This document shows, one piece after another, positions 1 to 8,266 of a DNA stretch of 64,000 nt (the first letter of the stretch is position 1; the number at the start of each line of letters is the position of its first letter). The notes beneath the pieces are model-generated. The model was not told where the DNA came from, did no database searches, and saw only the letters and a program-made list of their open reading frames with translations. Made by a program: the position numbers and the translations under genes. This DNA is from Amycolatopsis sp. 195334CR (GTDB lineage Bacteria; Actinomycetota; Actinomycetes; Mycobacteriales; Pseudonocardiaceae). Location of the stretch: positions 4,650,001 through 4,714,000 of the forward strand of contig NZ_JAFJMJ010000001.1 of NCBI RefSeq assembly GCF_017309385.1, written 5' to 3'.

Positions 1-60
1 TATACGGCGAACATGGGCCGAACCTACCGGCGGGACCACGCCGGAGCCATCGGGGAGTAG
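1..60 (+). CDS. C-terminal end of an upstream gene (partial)
   Basis: The first 60 bases read without a stop in frame 1 and end at a TAG, giving about 19 residues ending in RRDHAGAIGE. The next gene starts 10 bases later. This fits the tail of a gene that begins outside the window, but the stretch is too short to identify a family or to prove that it is coding. Confidence 0.4.
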   Translation, partial: YTANMGRTYRRDHAGAIGE

Positions 61-70
61 TGTTCGACAC

Positions 71-271
71 GTGCTGGACGGAGTGTCGGACTGGTGGGAC
101 TCGGCGGAGCTGTGGCTGGCCCAGCTCTGGTTCCCGGTGCAGTTCATCCTGGTCATGGCCGTGCTGCTGCCGTTGTGCGCCGGCCTGGCCTGGCTGATCG
201 ACCGCACGGTGGACCGGCTGTCCCGCTGGTTGTCCTCGGCCCGGCGCGAGGACCCGGCGGGCCGGTCGTAG
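71..271 (+). CDS. Small single-pass membrane protein of unknown function
   Basis: This 66-residue protein starts at GTG. It has a charged amphipathic N-terminus (about residues 1-15), one hydrophobic segment at about residues 17-43, and a basic, arginine-rich tail that would lie in the cytoplasm. I do not recognise a family. It ends 10 bases before the RNase gene and runs in the same direction, so the two may be co-transcribed. Codon use looks actinobacterial, but a protein this short without homology evidence remains tentative. Confidence 0.55.
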   Translation: MLDGVSDWWDSAELWLAQLWFPVQFILVMAVLLPLCAGLAWLIDRTVDRLSRWLSSARREDPAGRS

Positions 272-281
272 TCTTCGGGGC

Positions 282-689
282 ATGTTCAACCGGAGGCGGA
301 TCACCGCCGCGTTGATCGGCCTGATCGTGCTGGTGGTCGGCGGCTGGCTGGTCCAGGACCTCGTCGCGGACGACCCGGGCCCGGTGCCGGGCAGCGAGTC
401 CGGCCTGCGGGTGGAGTCGCTTTCCGCGCTGCCGCCCGAAGCGGGCGAGACGTGGAAGCTGATCGGCTCGAACGGCCCGTTCCCGTACCCCCGCAACGAC
501 GGGGTCGAATTCCAGAACCGCGAGAAACGGCTGCCCGCGCGTGACTCCGGTTACTACCGGGAGTACACGGTGAAAACGCCGGGGAGCGGGGACCGCGGGG
601 CGCGGCGGCTGGTCACCGGCGCGGCGCACGAGCTGTACTACACCGGGGACCATTACGCTTCGTTCGTCATCGTGGACCCGAGCAGGTGA
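282..689 (+). CDS. Secreted guanyl-specific ribonuclease (barnase/RNase Sa type)
   Basis: This 135-residue protein has a basic start and a hydrophobic segment (about residues 8-26) that acts as a signal peptide or anchor, followed by an N1/T1-type microbial ribonuclease domain. Family landmarks are visible: the substrate-loop region FQNRE, the catalytic Glu in YYREYTV, the Arg in the RRLVTG stretch and the catalytic His in TGDHYASF, spaced as in RNase Sa. The enzyme should cleave single-stranded RNA 3' of guanosine outside the cytoplasm. Its stop overlaps the GTG of a barstar-like inhibitor, the usual arrangement for protecting the producer from its own RNase. Confidence 0.88.
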   Translation: MFNRRRITAALIGLIVLVVGGWLVQDLVADDPGPVPGSESGLRVESLSALPPEAGETWKLIGSNGPFPYPRNDGVEFQNREKRLPARDSGYYREYTVKTPGSGDRGARRLVTGAAHELYYTGDHYASFVIVDPSR

Positions 690-1060
690 GCGCCGTGGAA
701 CAACCGGATGCGCGAGCACTGGCGGAGCGCGCCCGCGCCCGTGGTGCCTACGCCCATGTACTGCCCGGCCCCGCGCCGGTGACCAAGGACGCGGCGATGG
801 ACGCGATCGCCGCCGCGCTGGAGTTCCCCGACTGGTTCGGCCGGAACCTCGACGCGCTCTACGACTGCCTGACCGACCTGTCCTGGCTGCCCGCCGGTGA
901 GCACGTGCTGATCTGGGCGGGTTCGGAGGCGTTCAAGACCGCGGACCCGAAGGCCTACCTGGCCATCCGGAGCGTGCTCTCGGACGCGCAGCGGGCACTG
1001 GCCCCGAACGGGGCCCGGTCGGACTCGCGGCACCTGACGCTGCAGCTGCCGGAGTCCTGA
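686..1060 (+). CDS. Barstar-family ribonuclease inhibitor
   Basis: This is a 124-residue cytoplasmic protein of the barstar family. The characteristic core is present: an N-terminal helix region, then the signature FPDWFGRNLDALYDCLTDL, in which the Asp and Trp residues normally plug the RNase active site. The GTG start overlaps the stop of the RNase gene (GTGA), so the inhibitor is translationally coupled to its presumed target. From family knowledge it should bind the RNase 1:1 and block its active cleft. No signal peptide is present, as expected for an intracellular antidote. The pairing is inferred from adjacency. Confidence 0.88.
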   Translation: MSAVEQPDARALAERARARGAYAHVLPGPAPVTKDAAMDAIAAALEFPDWFGRNLDALYDCLTDLSWLPAGEHVLIWAGSEAFKTADPKAYLAIRSVLSDAQRALAPNGARSDSRHLTLQLPES

Positions 1061-1075
1061 ACCGGTACAGGGACC

Positions 1076-1849
1076 TCAGGACCCCGGAACCCAGGACGGC
1101 GGCCGCTTCTGGGCGAACGCGGTGATGCCCTCCTGGCCCTCTTCGCTGGCGAAGAAGCCCGTCGACAGCTCCGTCATCTCGGCGAACCCGTCGGCCGGGG
1201 TGGCCGGGCGCGGGCGGCTGAGCAGTTCCTTGGTGGCCGCCAGCGCCCGCGGGCCGCCCATGGCCAAAGCCTTGACGTACCGCGAAACCTCGGCGTCCAA
1301 ATCGGACGCGTCCACAGCGGAGTTCAGCAGGCCGATGGAAACCGCCCGCTCGGCGTCGAACTTGTCGCCGGTGAGGAACAGCTCGTGCGCGGCCCGCGCG
1401 TTCAGCCGCGGCAGCACGGTGAGCGAGATCACCGCGGGCACCACGCCGATGCGCACCTCGCTGAAGGCGAAGGTCGCTTCCTTGACCGCCACCGCGATGT
1501 CCGCCGCGGCCACCATGCCGATCCCGCCCGCCCTGGCCGGACCGGCCAGCTTGGCGACCACCGGCTTGGGGCTGGTCCACAGCTGTTCGAGGATCCGCGG
1601 GAACTCGTTGACGCCCTGGTCGCCCGCCCCGGCGCCCTTGGCCTCCTTGAGGTCCATCCCCGCGCAGAACACCGGCCCGGTGTGGTCGAGCACGATCACG
1701 CGCACCGCGTCGTCCTCGCGCGCCCTGCTCAGCCCCGCGCTCAGCTCCGAGCGCAGCTGCGCGGACAGCGCGTTGCGGTTGTGCGGGGAGTCCAGGGTGA
1801 TCGTCGCGGTCCCGCCCGCCACCGCGTAGTGCACCAGTTCTTCAGCCAT
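1076..1849 (-). CDS. Enoyl-CoA hydratase/isomerase family protein
   Basis: This 257-residue crotonase-fold protein probably hydrates a trans-2-enoyl-CoA in fatty-acid or branched-chain catabolism. It has the N-terminal ITLDSPHNRNALS segment, the oxyanion-hole segment PVFCAGMDLKE, and a second oxyanion-hole stretch AGGIGMVAAADIAVA followed by ATFAFSEVRIGVVPA, where the Glu matches a catalytic position of hydratases. The ATG at 1849 is preferred over an in-frame start six codons upstream because AAGGTGGGG precedes it and the upstream start would lie inside that ribosome-binding site. It is convergent with the barstar gene. The exact substrate cannot be told from sequence. Confidence 0.88.
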   Translation of the reverse strand: MAEELVHYAVAGGTATITLDSPHNRNALSAQLRSELSAGLSRAREDDAVRVIVLDHTGPVFCAGMDLKEAKGAGAGDQGVNEFPRILEQLWTSPKPVVAKLAGPARAGGIGMVAAADIAVAVKEATFAFSEVRIGVVPAVISLTVLPRLNARAAHELFLTGDKFDAERAVSIGLLNSAVDASDLDAEVSRYVKALAMGGPRALAATKELLSRPRPATPADGFAEMTELSTGFFASEEGQEGITAFAQKRPPSWVPGS

Positions 1850-1904
1850 GGCCCCACCTTCGCACACGGCTGCCGGAAGATCCCGGCAGCCGCGTGCACC
1901 GGGC

Positions 1905-2534
1905 TCAGCCGATGGTCGTGGTGGTGAACACCGGGCTCGGGTTCGGGAAGCAGGCCGTCGGCGCGGTGATGTCGAAGAGCTGCGTGACCACCGTGTCGAA
2001 GGTCAGGCCCGGGTCGGCGTAGCTGGTGCCGCCGAGCTTGGTCTCGATCGTGCCGGACTGCCCGGCGGTCAGGTTCACCGTGATCGTGGGCAGTTCGAAC
2101 GTCGCGCCACCGGCGAGCGGGCCGGGGAAGCTGAGCGTGCCCACCCCGTTCGCCACCTCGATCTTGGGCGGGGTCGAGCCGAGCCCGGAACCACCGGACA
2201 GCGTCGCGTTCACGAAGGTGGAGTTCGCCGGGATCGGGATCTCCAGCGCGAAGTTCTTGATGTGCTTGATCTTGTAGCCGCTGACGTCGGCGGGCACCTC
2301 GTTCGGCGCCGGGTCGACCACCACGGTCAGCGCGCCGCCGGGGGCCACCGTGGCCGGCGCGGTCACGTCCGCGGTCTGGTTCAGCGTGGCCTGCTGCGGC
2401 CCGACGATCGGGGCGTTGGCCTGGCAGTCGAGGACCACGTCGTGGGAGGCCGCCGAGGCCGGGGTGGCCATCGCGCACAACGGCACGACGGACAGCGCGG
2501 CGGTGGCCAGGGTTTTGCGCAGGGCAGACTTCAT
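1905..2534 (-). CDS. Secreted protein of unknown function
   Basis: This 209-residue protein has a clear Sec signal peptide (basic start, hydrophobic core, cleavage near ATPASAAS at about residue 29). The mature part is beta-rich, with many Thr, Val and Pro residues and alternating polar/hydrophobic runs. It has one Cys close to the N-terminus and one close to the C-terminus, which could form a disulfide tying the ends together. It resembles small exported actinobacterial beta-sandwich proteins, but I cannot name a family with confidence. The ATG at 2534 is chosen because GAGGTGGAG lies just upstream; a GTG three codons earlier overlaps that site. No sorting motif or lipobox is seen. Confidence 0.75.
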   Translation of the reverse strand: MKSALRKTLATAALSVVPLCAMATPASAASHDVVLDCQANAPIVGPQQATLNQTADVTAPATVAPGGALTVVVDPAPNEVPADVSGYKIKHIKNFALEIPIPANSTFVNATLSGGSGLGSTPPKIEVANGVGTLSFPGPLAGGATFELPTITVNLTAGQSGTIETKLGGTSYADPGLTFDTVVTQLFDITAPTACFPNPSPVFTTTTIG

Positions 2535-2696
2535 CGTCTCCACCTCTGGGGGTGTGTGGGATCGGGGAGGAGCTGCGCAGCGTTTAGATAGTTACCGGCA
2601 AGTTAAATAGCGCGTCAAGAAGCCACCGTTCCCATAAGCGGGTGGTGACCGGAACTGGGAACGGAACCAGCCGTAAAGAGCAGCGAACTCGGCCGA

Positions 2697-3428
2697 TCAG
2701 GCCGGGATGACCTGCGAAGACCGCGTTTCCGCGTACCGGGCGAGCACCAGCTCGGCCACCCGCCGGTCGGTGCCCAGCGGGGCGGCCATCGGCACGTCCG
2801 GGCCGGCGAGACCGGCGATCCGGTCCGGCAGCAGGCCCGGTGCGAGGAACCACGACGCCACGGCGAGCCGTCGCGCCCCGTGCGCGCGCAGCTTCGCCAT
2901 CGCGGCGGGCACGTCCGGCTTGGTGGCGCTGGCGAAGGCCGGGGCGACCAGCAGCCCGTGCCGCTGGTGCCAGCGCTCGGCCAGCGCGGTGACCGCGGCG
3001 TTCGCGGCCGCGTTCGAGGAACCGACGGCCGCCAGCACGACGCCCAGCTCCGGGTCGGCCAGGTCGGCGCCGGTTTCGCGCAGCCGGTCCAGCGCGACGG
3101 CTTCCAGTGCGGGAGCCACCCCGAGCACGTCCGCGATCCGCACGTCCAGCCGCGGCATCCGGCTGGTCACCTCGTGGACGAGCGCGGGCAGGTCGACCCG
3201 CGCGTGGTACGCGCTGCCCAGCAACAGCGGCGCGACCACGACCTCGCGGTGTCCCTCGTGGTGCAGCCGGAGCAGCACCTCGGGCACCGGCGGGTCGGAC
3301 AGGTCCAGGAAGGCGACCCGCACGGTCAGCTCCGGGGCCAGCGCACGCACGCGCTCGACGAGGGCGCGCACGGTGGCCGCGGACCGCGGGTCCCGGCTGC
3401 CGTGCGCGACGACGACCAGCGGCCTCAC
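2697..3428 (-). CDS. Sirohydrochlorin chelatase (CbiX/SirB-like)
   Basis: This 243-residue protein begins LVVVAHGSRDPR, the hallmark N-terminal His motif of CbiX/SirB-type chelatases, and has a two-domain layout with a second His-containing segment (SAYHARVDL) that helps bind metal. In this operon it most likely inserts iron into sirohydrochlorin to make siroheme, the cofactor of the sulfite reductase encoded upstream. The GTG start overlaps the cysN stop (GTGA at 3425-3428), so it is the last cistron of the sulfur operon. A longer open frame upstream is only cysN read out of frame. A cobalt chelatase role is possible but less likely in this context. Confidence 0.88.
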   Translation of the reverse strand: MRPLVVVAHGSRDPRSAATVRALVERVRALAPELTVRVAFLDLSDPPVPEVLLRLHHEGHREVVVAPLLLGSAYHARVDLPALVHEVTSRMPRLDVRIADVLGVAPALEAVALDRLRETGADLADPELGVVLAAVGSSNAAANAAVTALAERWHQRHGLLVAPAFASATKPDVPAAMAKLRAHGARRLAVASWFLAPGLLPDRIAGLAGPDVPMAAPLGTDRRVAELVLARYAETRSSQVIPA

Positions 3429-4687
3429 GCGAACCGCTCGCCGATCAGCCCGGCGGCGAGCGTGTCGCCGTCCTTGGGGTCGATCACCAGGAACGCACCG
3501 GTGCGCGGGCTCTCGGCGTAGTCGTCCACCGGCAGGTCCTCCGCCAGGCGCAGGGAAACCGTGCCGATGTCGTTGAGCGACAACGAGTCCGGACTGTCCA
3601 CAGTGGTCAGCGTCTGCTCGTCGAAGCGCGAGCCGATCTCGTCGACCAGCGCCTGCACGGTCCGCGCGCCGTGCTTGACCAGCACCCGCGCGCCCGGCGA
3701 CAGCGGCTTGTTCGACAGCCAGCACAGCGCCGCGGTCAGCTCGTCGGTCACCCGCGGCGGCCGGTCCGCGATGGCGATCAGGTCACCCCGGGAGATGTCC
3801 AGATCGTCCTCCAGCAGCAGGGTCACCGAGGTGCCCGCGCCCGCCTCCGCCAGCTGGCCGTCCGCGGTGTCGATGGCCGCGACGCGGCTGCGCAACCCGT
3901 GCGGCAGCACCACGATCTCGTCACCCGGGCGCACGCTGCCCGCCGCGATCTGCCCGGCGTAACCCCGGTAGTCGGGGTGCTCCGGGGTGCGCGGCCGGAT
4001 CACGTACTGCACCGGGAAGCGGAACGCCGCGTCGTGCGGGTCCGGCGCCACCGGCACCTCTTCCAGGTGCTCGAGCAGTGTCGGCCCGGCGTACCAGGGG
4101 GTGCGCTCGGACTTGACCGCCACGTTGTCGCCCCGCAGCGCCGAAACCGGGATGGAGAGCACGTCGCCCTCGGCGTACCCGAGCGAGGTGGCGTGCGCGG
4201 CGAACTCGTTGGCGATCACCGCGAAGGTGGCCTCGTCGTAGTCCACCAGGTCGATCTTGTTCACCGCGAGCACCAGGCGCGGCACGCCGAGCAGGGCCAG
4301 CACCGCGGCGTGGCGGCGGGTCTGCTCGACCACGCCGTTGCGGGCGTCGACCAGCAGCACGGCCAGCTGCGCGGTGGACGCGCCGGTCACCGTGTTCCGG
4401 GTGTACTGCACGTGGCCCGGGGTGTCGGCGAGCACGAAGCTGCGCCGCGGGGTGGCGAAGTAGCGGTAGGCCACGTCGATGGTGATGCCCTGCTCGCGCT
4501 CGGAGCGCAGCCCGTCCACCAGCAGCGAAAGGTCCGGAGTGGACAGTCCGCGGTCGACGCTGGCCCTGGTCACCGCGTCGAGCTGGTCGGCCAGCACCGA
4601 CTTGGTGTCGTAGAGCAGGCGCCCGACCAGCGTGGACTTCCCGTCGTCCACGCTGCCCGCGGTGGCCAGCCTCAGCAGACTCGACAT
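3425..4687 (-). CDS. cysN: Sulfate adenylyltransferase subunit 1 (GTPase subunit)
   Basis: This 420-residue GTPase drives ATP sulfurylase (sulfate + ATP to APS + PPi) together with CysD in the cytoplasm. Translation-factor GTPase motifs are visible: P-loop GSVDDGKST near residue 10, DTPGHVQY as G3 and NKIDLVDY as G4, followed by EF-Tu-like beta-barrel domains. It is not fused to an APS kinase domain and no separate cysC is nearby, consistent with direct APS reduction by CysH. The ATG at 4687 overlaps the cysD stop by one base (TGATG). Confidence 0.96.
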   Translation of the reverse strand: MSSLLRLATAGSVDDGKSTLVGRLLYDTKSVLADQLDAVTRASVDRGLSTPDLSLLVDGLRSEREQGITIDVAYRYFATPRRSFVLADTPGHVQYTRNTVTGASTAQLAVLLVDARNGVVEQTRRHAAVLALLGVPRLVLAVNKIDLVDYDEATFAVIANEFAAHATSLGYAEGDVLSIPVSALRGDNVAVKSERTPWYAGPTLLEHLEEVPVAPDPHDAAFRFPVQYVIRPRTPEHPDYRGYAGQIAAGSVRPGDEIVVLPHGLRSRVAAIDTADGQLAEAGAGTSVTLLLEDDLDISRGDLIAIADRPPRVTDELTAALCWLSNKPLSPGARVLVKHGARTVQALVDEIGSRFDEQTLTTVDSPDSLSLNDIGTVSLRLAEDLPVDDYAESPRTGAFLVIDPKDGDTLAAGLIGERFA

Positions 4688-5607
4688 CAGAAGTAACCCT
4701 CTCGCTTGCGGTCTTCCATCGCCGCCTCGGACAGCCGGTCGTCGGCCCTGGTGGCGCCGCGCTCGGTCAGCCTGCTGGCCAGCACCTCGGCGATCACCTC
4801 GTCCACAGTGGACGCGGTGGACTCGATCGCGCCGGTGCACGAGCCGTCGCCGACGGTCCGGTAGCGCACGCTCAGCTCACGCACGTCCTCACCGGCGCGC
4901 GGGCCACCCCACGGGCCCTCGGTGAGCAGCATGCCGTCGCGCTCGTAGACCTTGCGCTGGTGCGTGAAGTAGATCGACGGCAGTTCGACGCCCTCGCGGT
5001 TGATGTAGTGCCACACGTCCGCCTCGGTCCAGTTGGACAGCGGGAAGACGCGCACCTGCTCACCGGGGCGGTGCCTGCCGTTGTAGAGGTTCCACAGCTC
5101 GGGGCGCTGCCGTCGCGGCTCCCACTGGCCGAAGGCGTTGCGGAGGCTGAAGATCCGTTCCTTGGCGCGGGCGCGTTCCTCGTCGCGCCGCCCGCCGCCG
5201 AAGACCGCGTCGAACTTGTGCTCGGCGATGGTGTCCAGCAGCGGCTGGGTCTGCAGCGGGTTCCGGGTGCCGTCCGGGCGCTCGGCCAGCCTGCCGTCGT
5301 CGATCCAGTCCTGCACGTTCGCCACGATCAGCCGCAGGCCGTGCCGCCGGACCACCTCGTCGCGGAAGGCGATCACCTCGTCGAAGTTGTGCCCGGTGTC
5401 CACGTGCAGCAACGGGAAGGGCACCGGCGCCGGCCAGAACGCCTTGATCGCCAGGTGCAGCAGCAGGGTGGAGTCCTTGCCACCGGAGAACAGGATCACC
5501 GGCCGGTCGAACTCACCGGCGACCTCGCGGAAGATGTGGATGGCTTCGGATTCCAGCGCGGCCAGGTTGTCCTGTGCCGCGTCGGTAGCGGGCTCGAGCG
5601 TCGTCAC
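4687..5607 (-). CDS. cysD: Sulfate adenylyltransferase subunit 2
   Basis: This 306-residue PP-loop adenylyltransferase makes APS from sulfate and ATP with CysN. The PP-loop SGGKDST is present near residue 39, followed by the PAPS-reductase-like fold, and the C-terminus ends MEDRKREGYF, typical of CysD. The GTG start at 5607 follows the AAAGGGACCAAG ribosome-binding region and lies 11 bases after the cysH stop. The length fits the family (about 300). It is the fourth cistron of the nirA operon. Confidence 0.96.
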   Translation of the reverse strand: MTTLEPATDAAQDNLAALESEAIHIFREVAGEFDRPVILFSGGKDSTLLLHLAIKAFWPAPVPFPLLHVDTGHNFDEVIAFRDEVVRRHGLRLIVANVQDWIDDGRLAERPDGTRNPLQTQPLLDTIAEHKFDAVFGGGRRDEERARAKERIFSLRNAFGQWEPRRQRPELWNLYNGRHRPGEQVRVFPLSNWTEADVWHYINREGVELPSIYFTHQRKVYERDGMLLTEGPWGGPRAGEDVRELSVRYRTVGDGSCTGAIESTASTVDEVIAEVLASRLTERGATRADDRLSEAAMEDRKREGYF

Positions 5608-5618
5608 CTTGGTCCCTT

Positions 5619-6314
5619 TCAGCCGTGCAAGCCGCACTCGGTCTTGGCCTGGCCCGCCCAGCGGCCGCTGCGGGGGTCGGCGCCGGGCGCCACCTTCGCC
5701 GTGCAGGGCGCGCAGCCGATCGACGGGTAACCCGCCTCCACCAACGGGTTCTGCAGGATGCCGTGGTCGCGGATGTAGTCGTTGAACTCGTCGTCGGTCC
5801 ACGCCGCGAGCGGGTTGACCTTGACCAGCCCGTTGCGCTCGTCCCAGCCGACGATCGGGGTGTTCGCCCGGGTCGGCGCGTCGACGCGGCGCACGCCGGT
5901 GACCCACGCCGAGTACTTCGCCAGCGTGGTGCGCAGCGGGACCACCTTGCGCAGGTGGCAGCACTGGCCGGGGTCGCGCTCGTGCAGCCGGGGGCCGTAC
6001 TCGGCGTCCTGCTCGGCCACGCTCTGCTCGGCCTGCGCGTTGACCACCCGCACGTGCGGGTAGACCGCCTCGACCGCGTCCCTGGTGCCGATGGTCTCGG
6101 CGAAGTGGTAACCGGTCTGCAGGAAGAGAATGTCCACATCGGACTTGGCCTGGGTGGCCAGTTCGATCAGCACGGCGTCCTGCATGTTGGACGCCACGAT
6201 GAAGTCGTCGCCGAAGGTGCGCACGGTCCAGTCCAGCGCTTCTTCGGCGGTGGCCTCGGCCAGTTCGGCCGAAGCCCGTTCGGCGAGGGTGCGGTAATCG
6301 GCTGTCGCGGTCAT
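5619..6314 (-). CDS. cysH: Adenylyl-sulfate (APS) reductase, thioredoxin-dependent
   Basis: This 231-residue protein reduces APS to sulfite using thioredoxin. Two Cys pairs, C118-C119 (GQCCHLRK) and C201-C204 (GCAPC), match the [4Fe-4S] cluster ligands that distinguish APS reductases from PAPS reductases, and the C-terminal TECGLHG carries the catalytic Cys. The first half has the PP-loop-like nucleotide fold (FIVASNMQDAVLIE). The ATG at 6314 overlaps the stop of the small zinc-ribbon gene (ATGA), indicating translational coupling. The use of APS rather than PAPS agrees with the lack of an APS kinase gene here. Confidence 0.95.
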   Translation of the reverse strand: MTATADYRTLAERASAELAEATAEEALDWTVRTFGDDFIVASNMQDAVLIELATQAKSDVDILFLQTGYHFAETIGTRDAVEAVYPHVRVVNAQAEQSVAEQDAEYGPRLHERDPGQCCHLRKVVPLRTTLAKYSAWVTGVRRVDAPTRANTPIVGWDERNGLVKVNPLAAWTDDEFNDYIRDHGILQNPLVEAGYPSIGCAPCTAKVAPGADPRSGRWAGQAKTECGLHG

Positions 6315-6463
6315 TTCTTCGCCACCTCCGGAAGGGACAATCCGAGGAACTTCACCGAGAAGACCCGTCGGCAACTCGAACAGAGCCAGGCCCCGTTCTC
6401 TTCCGGCCGGAGATCTTCGTCACCGCAGTAGGGGCAGTGGAACGGTGTCGCGCGCTCGGTCAC
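6311..6463 (-). CDS. Small zinc-ribbon protein in the sulfur operon
   Basis: This 50-residue protein has two CxxC pairs (HCPYCGDED and WLCSSCRRV) about 16 residues apart, a compact zinc- or iron-binding ribbon, followed by a hydrophobic tail FSVKFLGL. It sits between nirA and cysH with stop-start overlaps on both sides (GTGA at 6460-6463, ATGA at 6311-6314), so it is clearly a translated member of the operon. I recall similar tiny ribbons at this place in other actinobacterial sulfur operons, but the function is not known to me. A role in metal or redox handling for sulfite or APS reductase is only a guess. Confidence 0.8.
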   Translation of the reverse strand: MTERATPFHCPYCGDEDLRPEENGAWLCSSCRRVFSVKFLGLSLPEVAKK

Positions 6464-8148
6464 TGCAGATCGCTTTCCTCGGCGCGGGCCACCCACTGCG
6501 CGAACCGCTCGCCCGTTTCGCGCTTTTCCGCGAAATTGCGCACGACGCGTTCCACGTAATCGGTCAGCTCGGTGCTGGTCACCTTGTGCCCGCGCAGTTT
6601 CCGGCCGAATCCGGCGTCCAGGCCGAGCCCGCCGCCGAGGTGCACCTGGAAGCCTTCGACCTGGTTGCCGTCGTTGTCGGTGACGATCTGGCCCTTGAGC
6701 CCGATGTCGGCGGTCTGGATGCGGGCGCACGAGTTCGGGCAGCCGTTGAGGTGCACGCTCAGCGCCTCGTCCAGGCCGATGTCGGACAGCCGCTTCTCCA
6801 GGTCGCCGACCAGGTCGTGCGCGCGGGCCTTGGTCTCGACGATGGCCAGCTTGCAGAACTCCAGCCCGGTGCAGGCCATCACGCCGCGCCGCCACGGCGA
6901 CGGCTCGCTGTCCAGGCCCAGCTTCGACAGCGAGACCTGGAGCTCGGTGACCTTCTCCTCGGGCACGTCGAGCACCACGAGCTTCTGCTGCGGGGTGAGC
7001 CGGACGCGGTCGGAACCGGCCCGCTCCACCGCGTCCGCGGCGGCCAGCAGCGTGGTGCCGGAGACGCGGCCGGCGATCGGCGCGAAACCGACGTAGCGCT
7101 TGCCGTCGACCTGCCGGTGCACGCCGACGTGGTCGATCGGGCGGTCGGGCACCTCGGGCGCCGGGCCGTCGACCAGCTCGCGCTTGAGGTACTCGTCCTG
7201 CAGCACCTGGCGGAACTTCTCCGCGCCCCAGTCCTTGACCAGGAACTTGATCCGCGCCCGCGAGCGCAGGCGGCGGTAGCCGTAGTCGCGGAAGACGCTG
7301 ATCACGCCCTCCCAGACCTCGGGCACCTCGTCGAGCGGCACCCAGGCGCCCAGGCGCTGGCCGATCATCGGGTTGGTGGACAGCCCGCCGCCGACCCACA
7401 GGTCGAAGCCGGGGCCGTGCTCGGGGTGGTGCACCCCGACGAAGGCCACGTCGTGGATCTCGTGCGCCACGTCGGCCTGGCCGGAGATCGCGGTCTTGAA
7501 CTTGCGCGGCAGGTTCGAGTAACGCGGGTCACCGATGAACCGGCGCTTGATCTCGTCGATCGCGGGCGTGCCGTCGATGACCTCCTCGGCGGCGATGCCG
7601 GCCACCGGGGAGCCGAGGATGACGCGCGGGCTGTCGCCGCAGGCCTCCATCGTGGTCATCCCGGCGTCTTCCAGCTTCCGCCAGATCGCCGGCATGTCCT
7701 CGACCTGGATCCAGTGGTACTGGATGTTCTGCCGGTCGGTGATGTCGGCGGTGTCGCGCGCGTAGCGCTGCGAGATCTCGCCGAGCACGCGCAGCTGGGC
7801 CAGCGTCAGCGCGCCGCCGTCGAGGCGGACCCGCAGCATGAAGTAGCGGTCGTCCAGCTCCTCGGGCTCCAGGGTGGCCGTGCGGCCGCCGTCGATGCCC
7901 GGCTTGCGCTGGGTGTAGAGGCCGAACCAGCGGAACCGGCCGCGCAGGTCGGCGGGGTCGATCGAGTCGAAGCCGCCGTGCGCGTAGAGGTTCTCGATCC
8001 TGGCCCGGACGTTGAGCGGGTTGTCGTCCTTCTTGGAGCGCTCGTTCGGGTTGAGCGGTTCGCGGTAGCCGAGCGCCCACTGCCCCTCCCCGCGCCGCTG
8101 CTTGGCGCGTGCGGGGCGGGACGTGCTCGGGCGAGCAGGCGAGGCCAT
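6460..8148 (-). CDS. nirA: Ferredoxin-dependent sulfite reductase (SirA/NirA type)
   Basis: This 562-residue enzyme has the nitrite/sulfite reductase layout: two ferredoxin-like half-domains alternating with siroheme/[4Fe-4S] domains. Cluster ligand motifs are visible as ACTGLEFCKLA and LNGCPNSCARIQ. Its place as first gene of the cys operon indicates sulfite reduction to sulfide rather than nitrite reduction. The ATG at 8148 has a strong GGAGGAC site. The upstream leader (8149-8347) carries a short peptide gene that probably controls it. Siroheme would be supplied with help from the chelatase at the operon end. Confidence 0.95.
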   Translation of the reverse strand: MASPARPSTSRPARAKQRRGEGQWALGYREPLNPNERSKKDDNPLNVRARIENLYAHGGFDSIDPADLRGRFRWFGLYTQRKPGIDGGRTATLEPEELDDRYFMLRVRLDGGALTLAQLRVLGEISQRYARDTADITDRQNIQYHWIQVEDMPAIWRKLEDAGMTTMEACGDSPRVILGSPVAGIAAEEVIDGTPAIDEIKRRFIGDPRYSNLPRKFKTAISGQADVAHEIHDVAFVGVHHPEHGPGFDLWVGGGLSTNPMIGQRLGAWVPLDEVPEVWEGVISVFRDYGYRRLRSRARIKFLVKDWGAEKFRQVLQDEYLKRELVDGPAPEVPDRPIDHVGVHRQVDGKRYVGFAPIAGRVSGTTLLAAADAVERAGSDRVRLTPQQKLVVLDVPEEKVTELQVSLSKLGLDSEPSPWRRGVMACTGLEFCKLAIVETKARAHDLVGDLEKRLSDIGLDEALSVHLNGCPNSCARIQTADIGLKGQIVTDNDGNQVEGFQVHLGGGLGLDAGFGRKLRGHKVTSTELTDYVERVVRNFAEKRETGERFAQWVARAEESDLQ

Positions 8149-8266
8149 CGGTCCTCCGGAGTGGTTCTGGCGCCTGCGCACCGTGAACGCCCTGGTCTGG
8201 CCGTGGTGGGAGCGATCGCGGCTTGGCTCGGCGCCGACATGGCTTGGTCAGGCGGGCGGAGCGGGA
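8149..8266 (-). promoter_or_regulatory. Leader region between the leader peptide and nirA
   Basis: About 118 bases separate the leader-peptide stop from the nirA start. The nirA Shine-Dalgarno (GGAGGAC on the minus strand, 8151-8157) is perfectly complementary over seven bases to GTCCTCC inside the leader-peptide gene (8326-8332). This could hide the ribosome-binding site unless the leader is being translated. The pairing is seen directly; the mechanism is inference. Confidence 0.4.
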
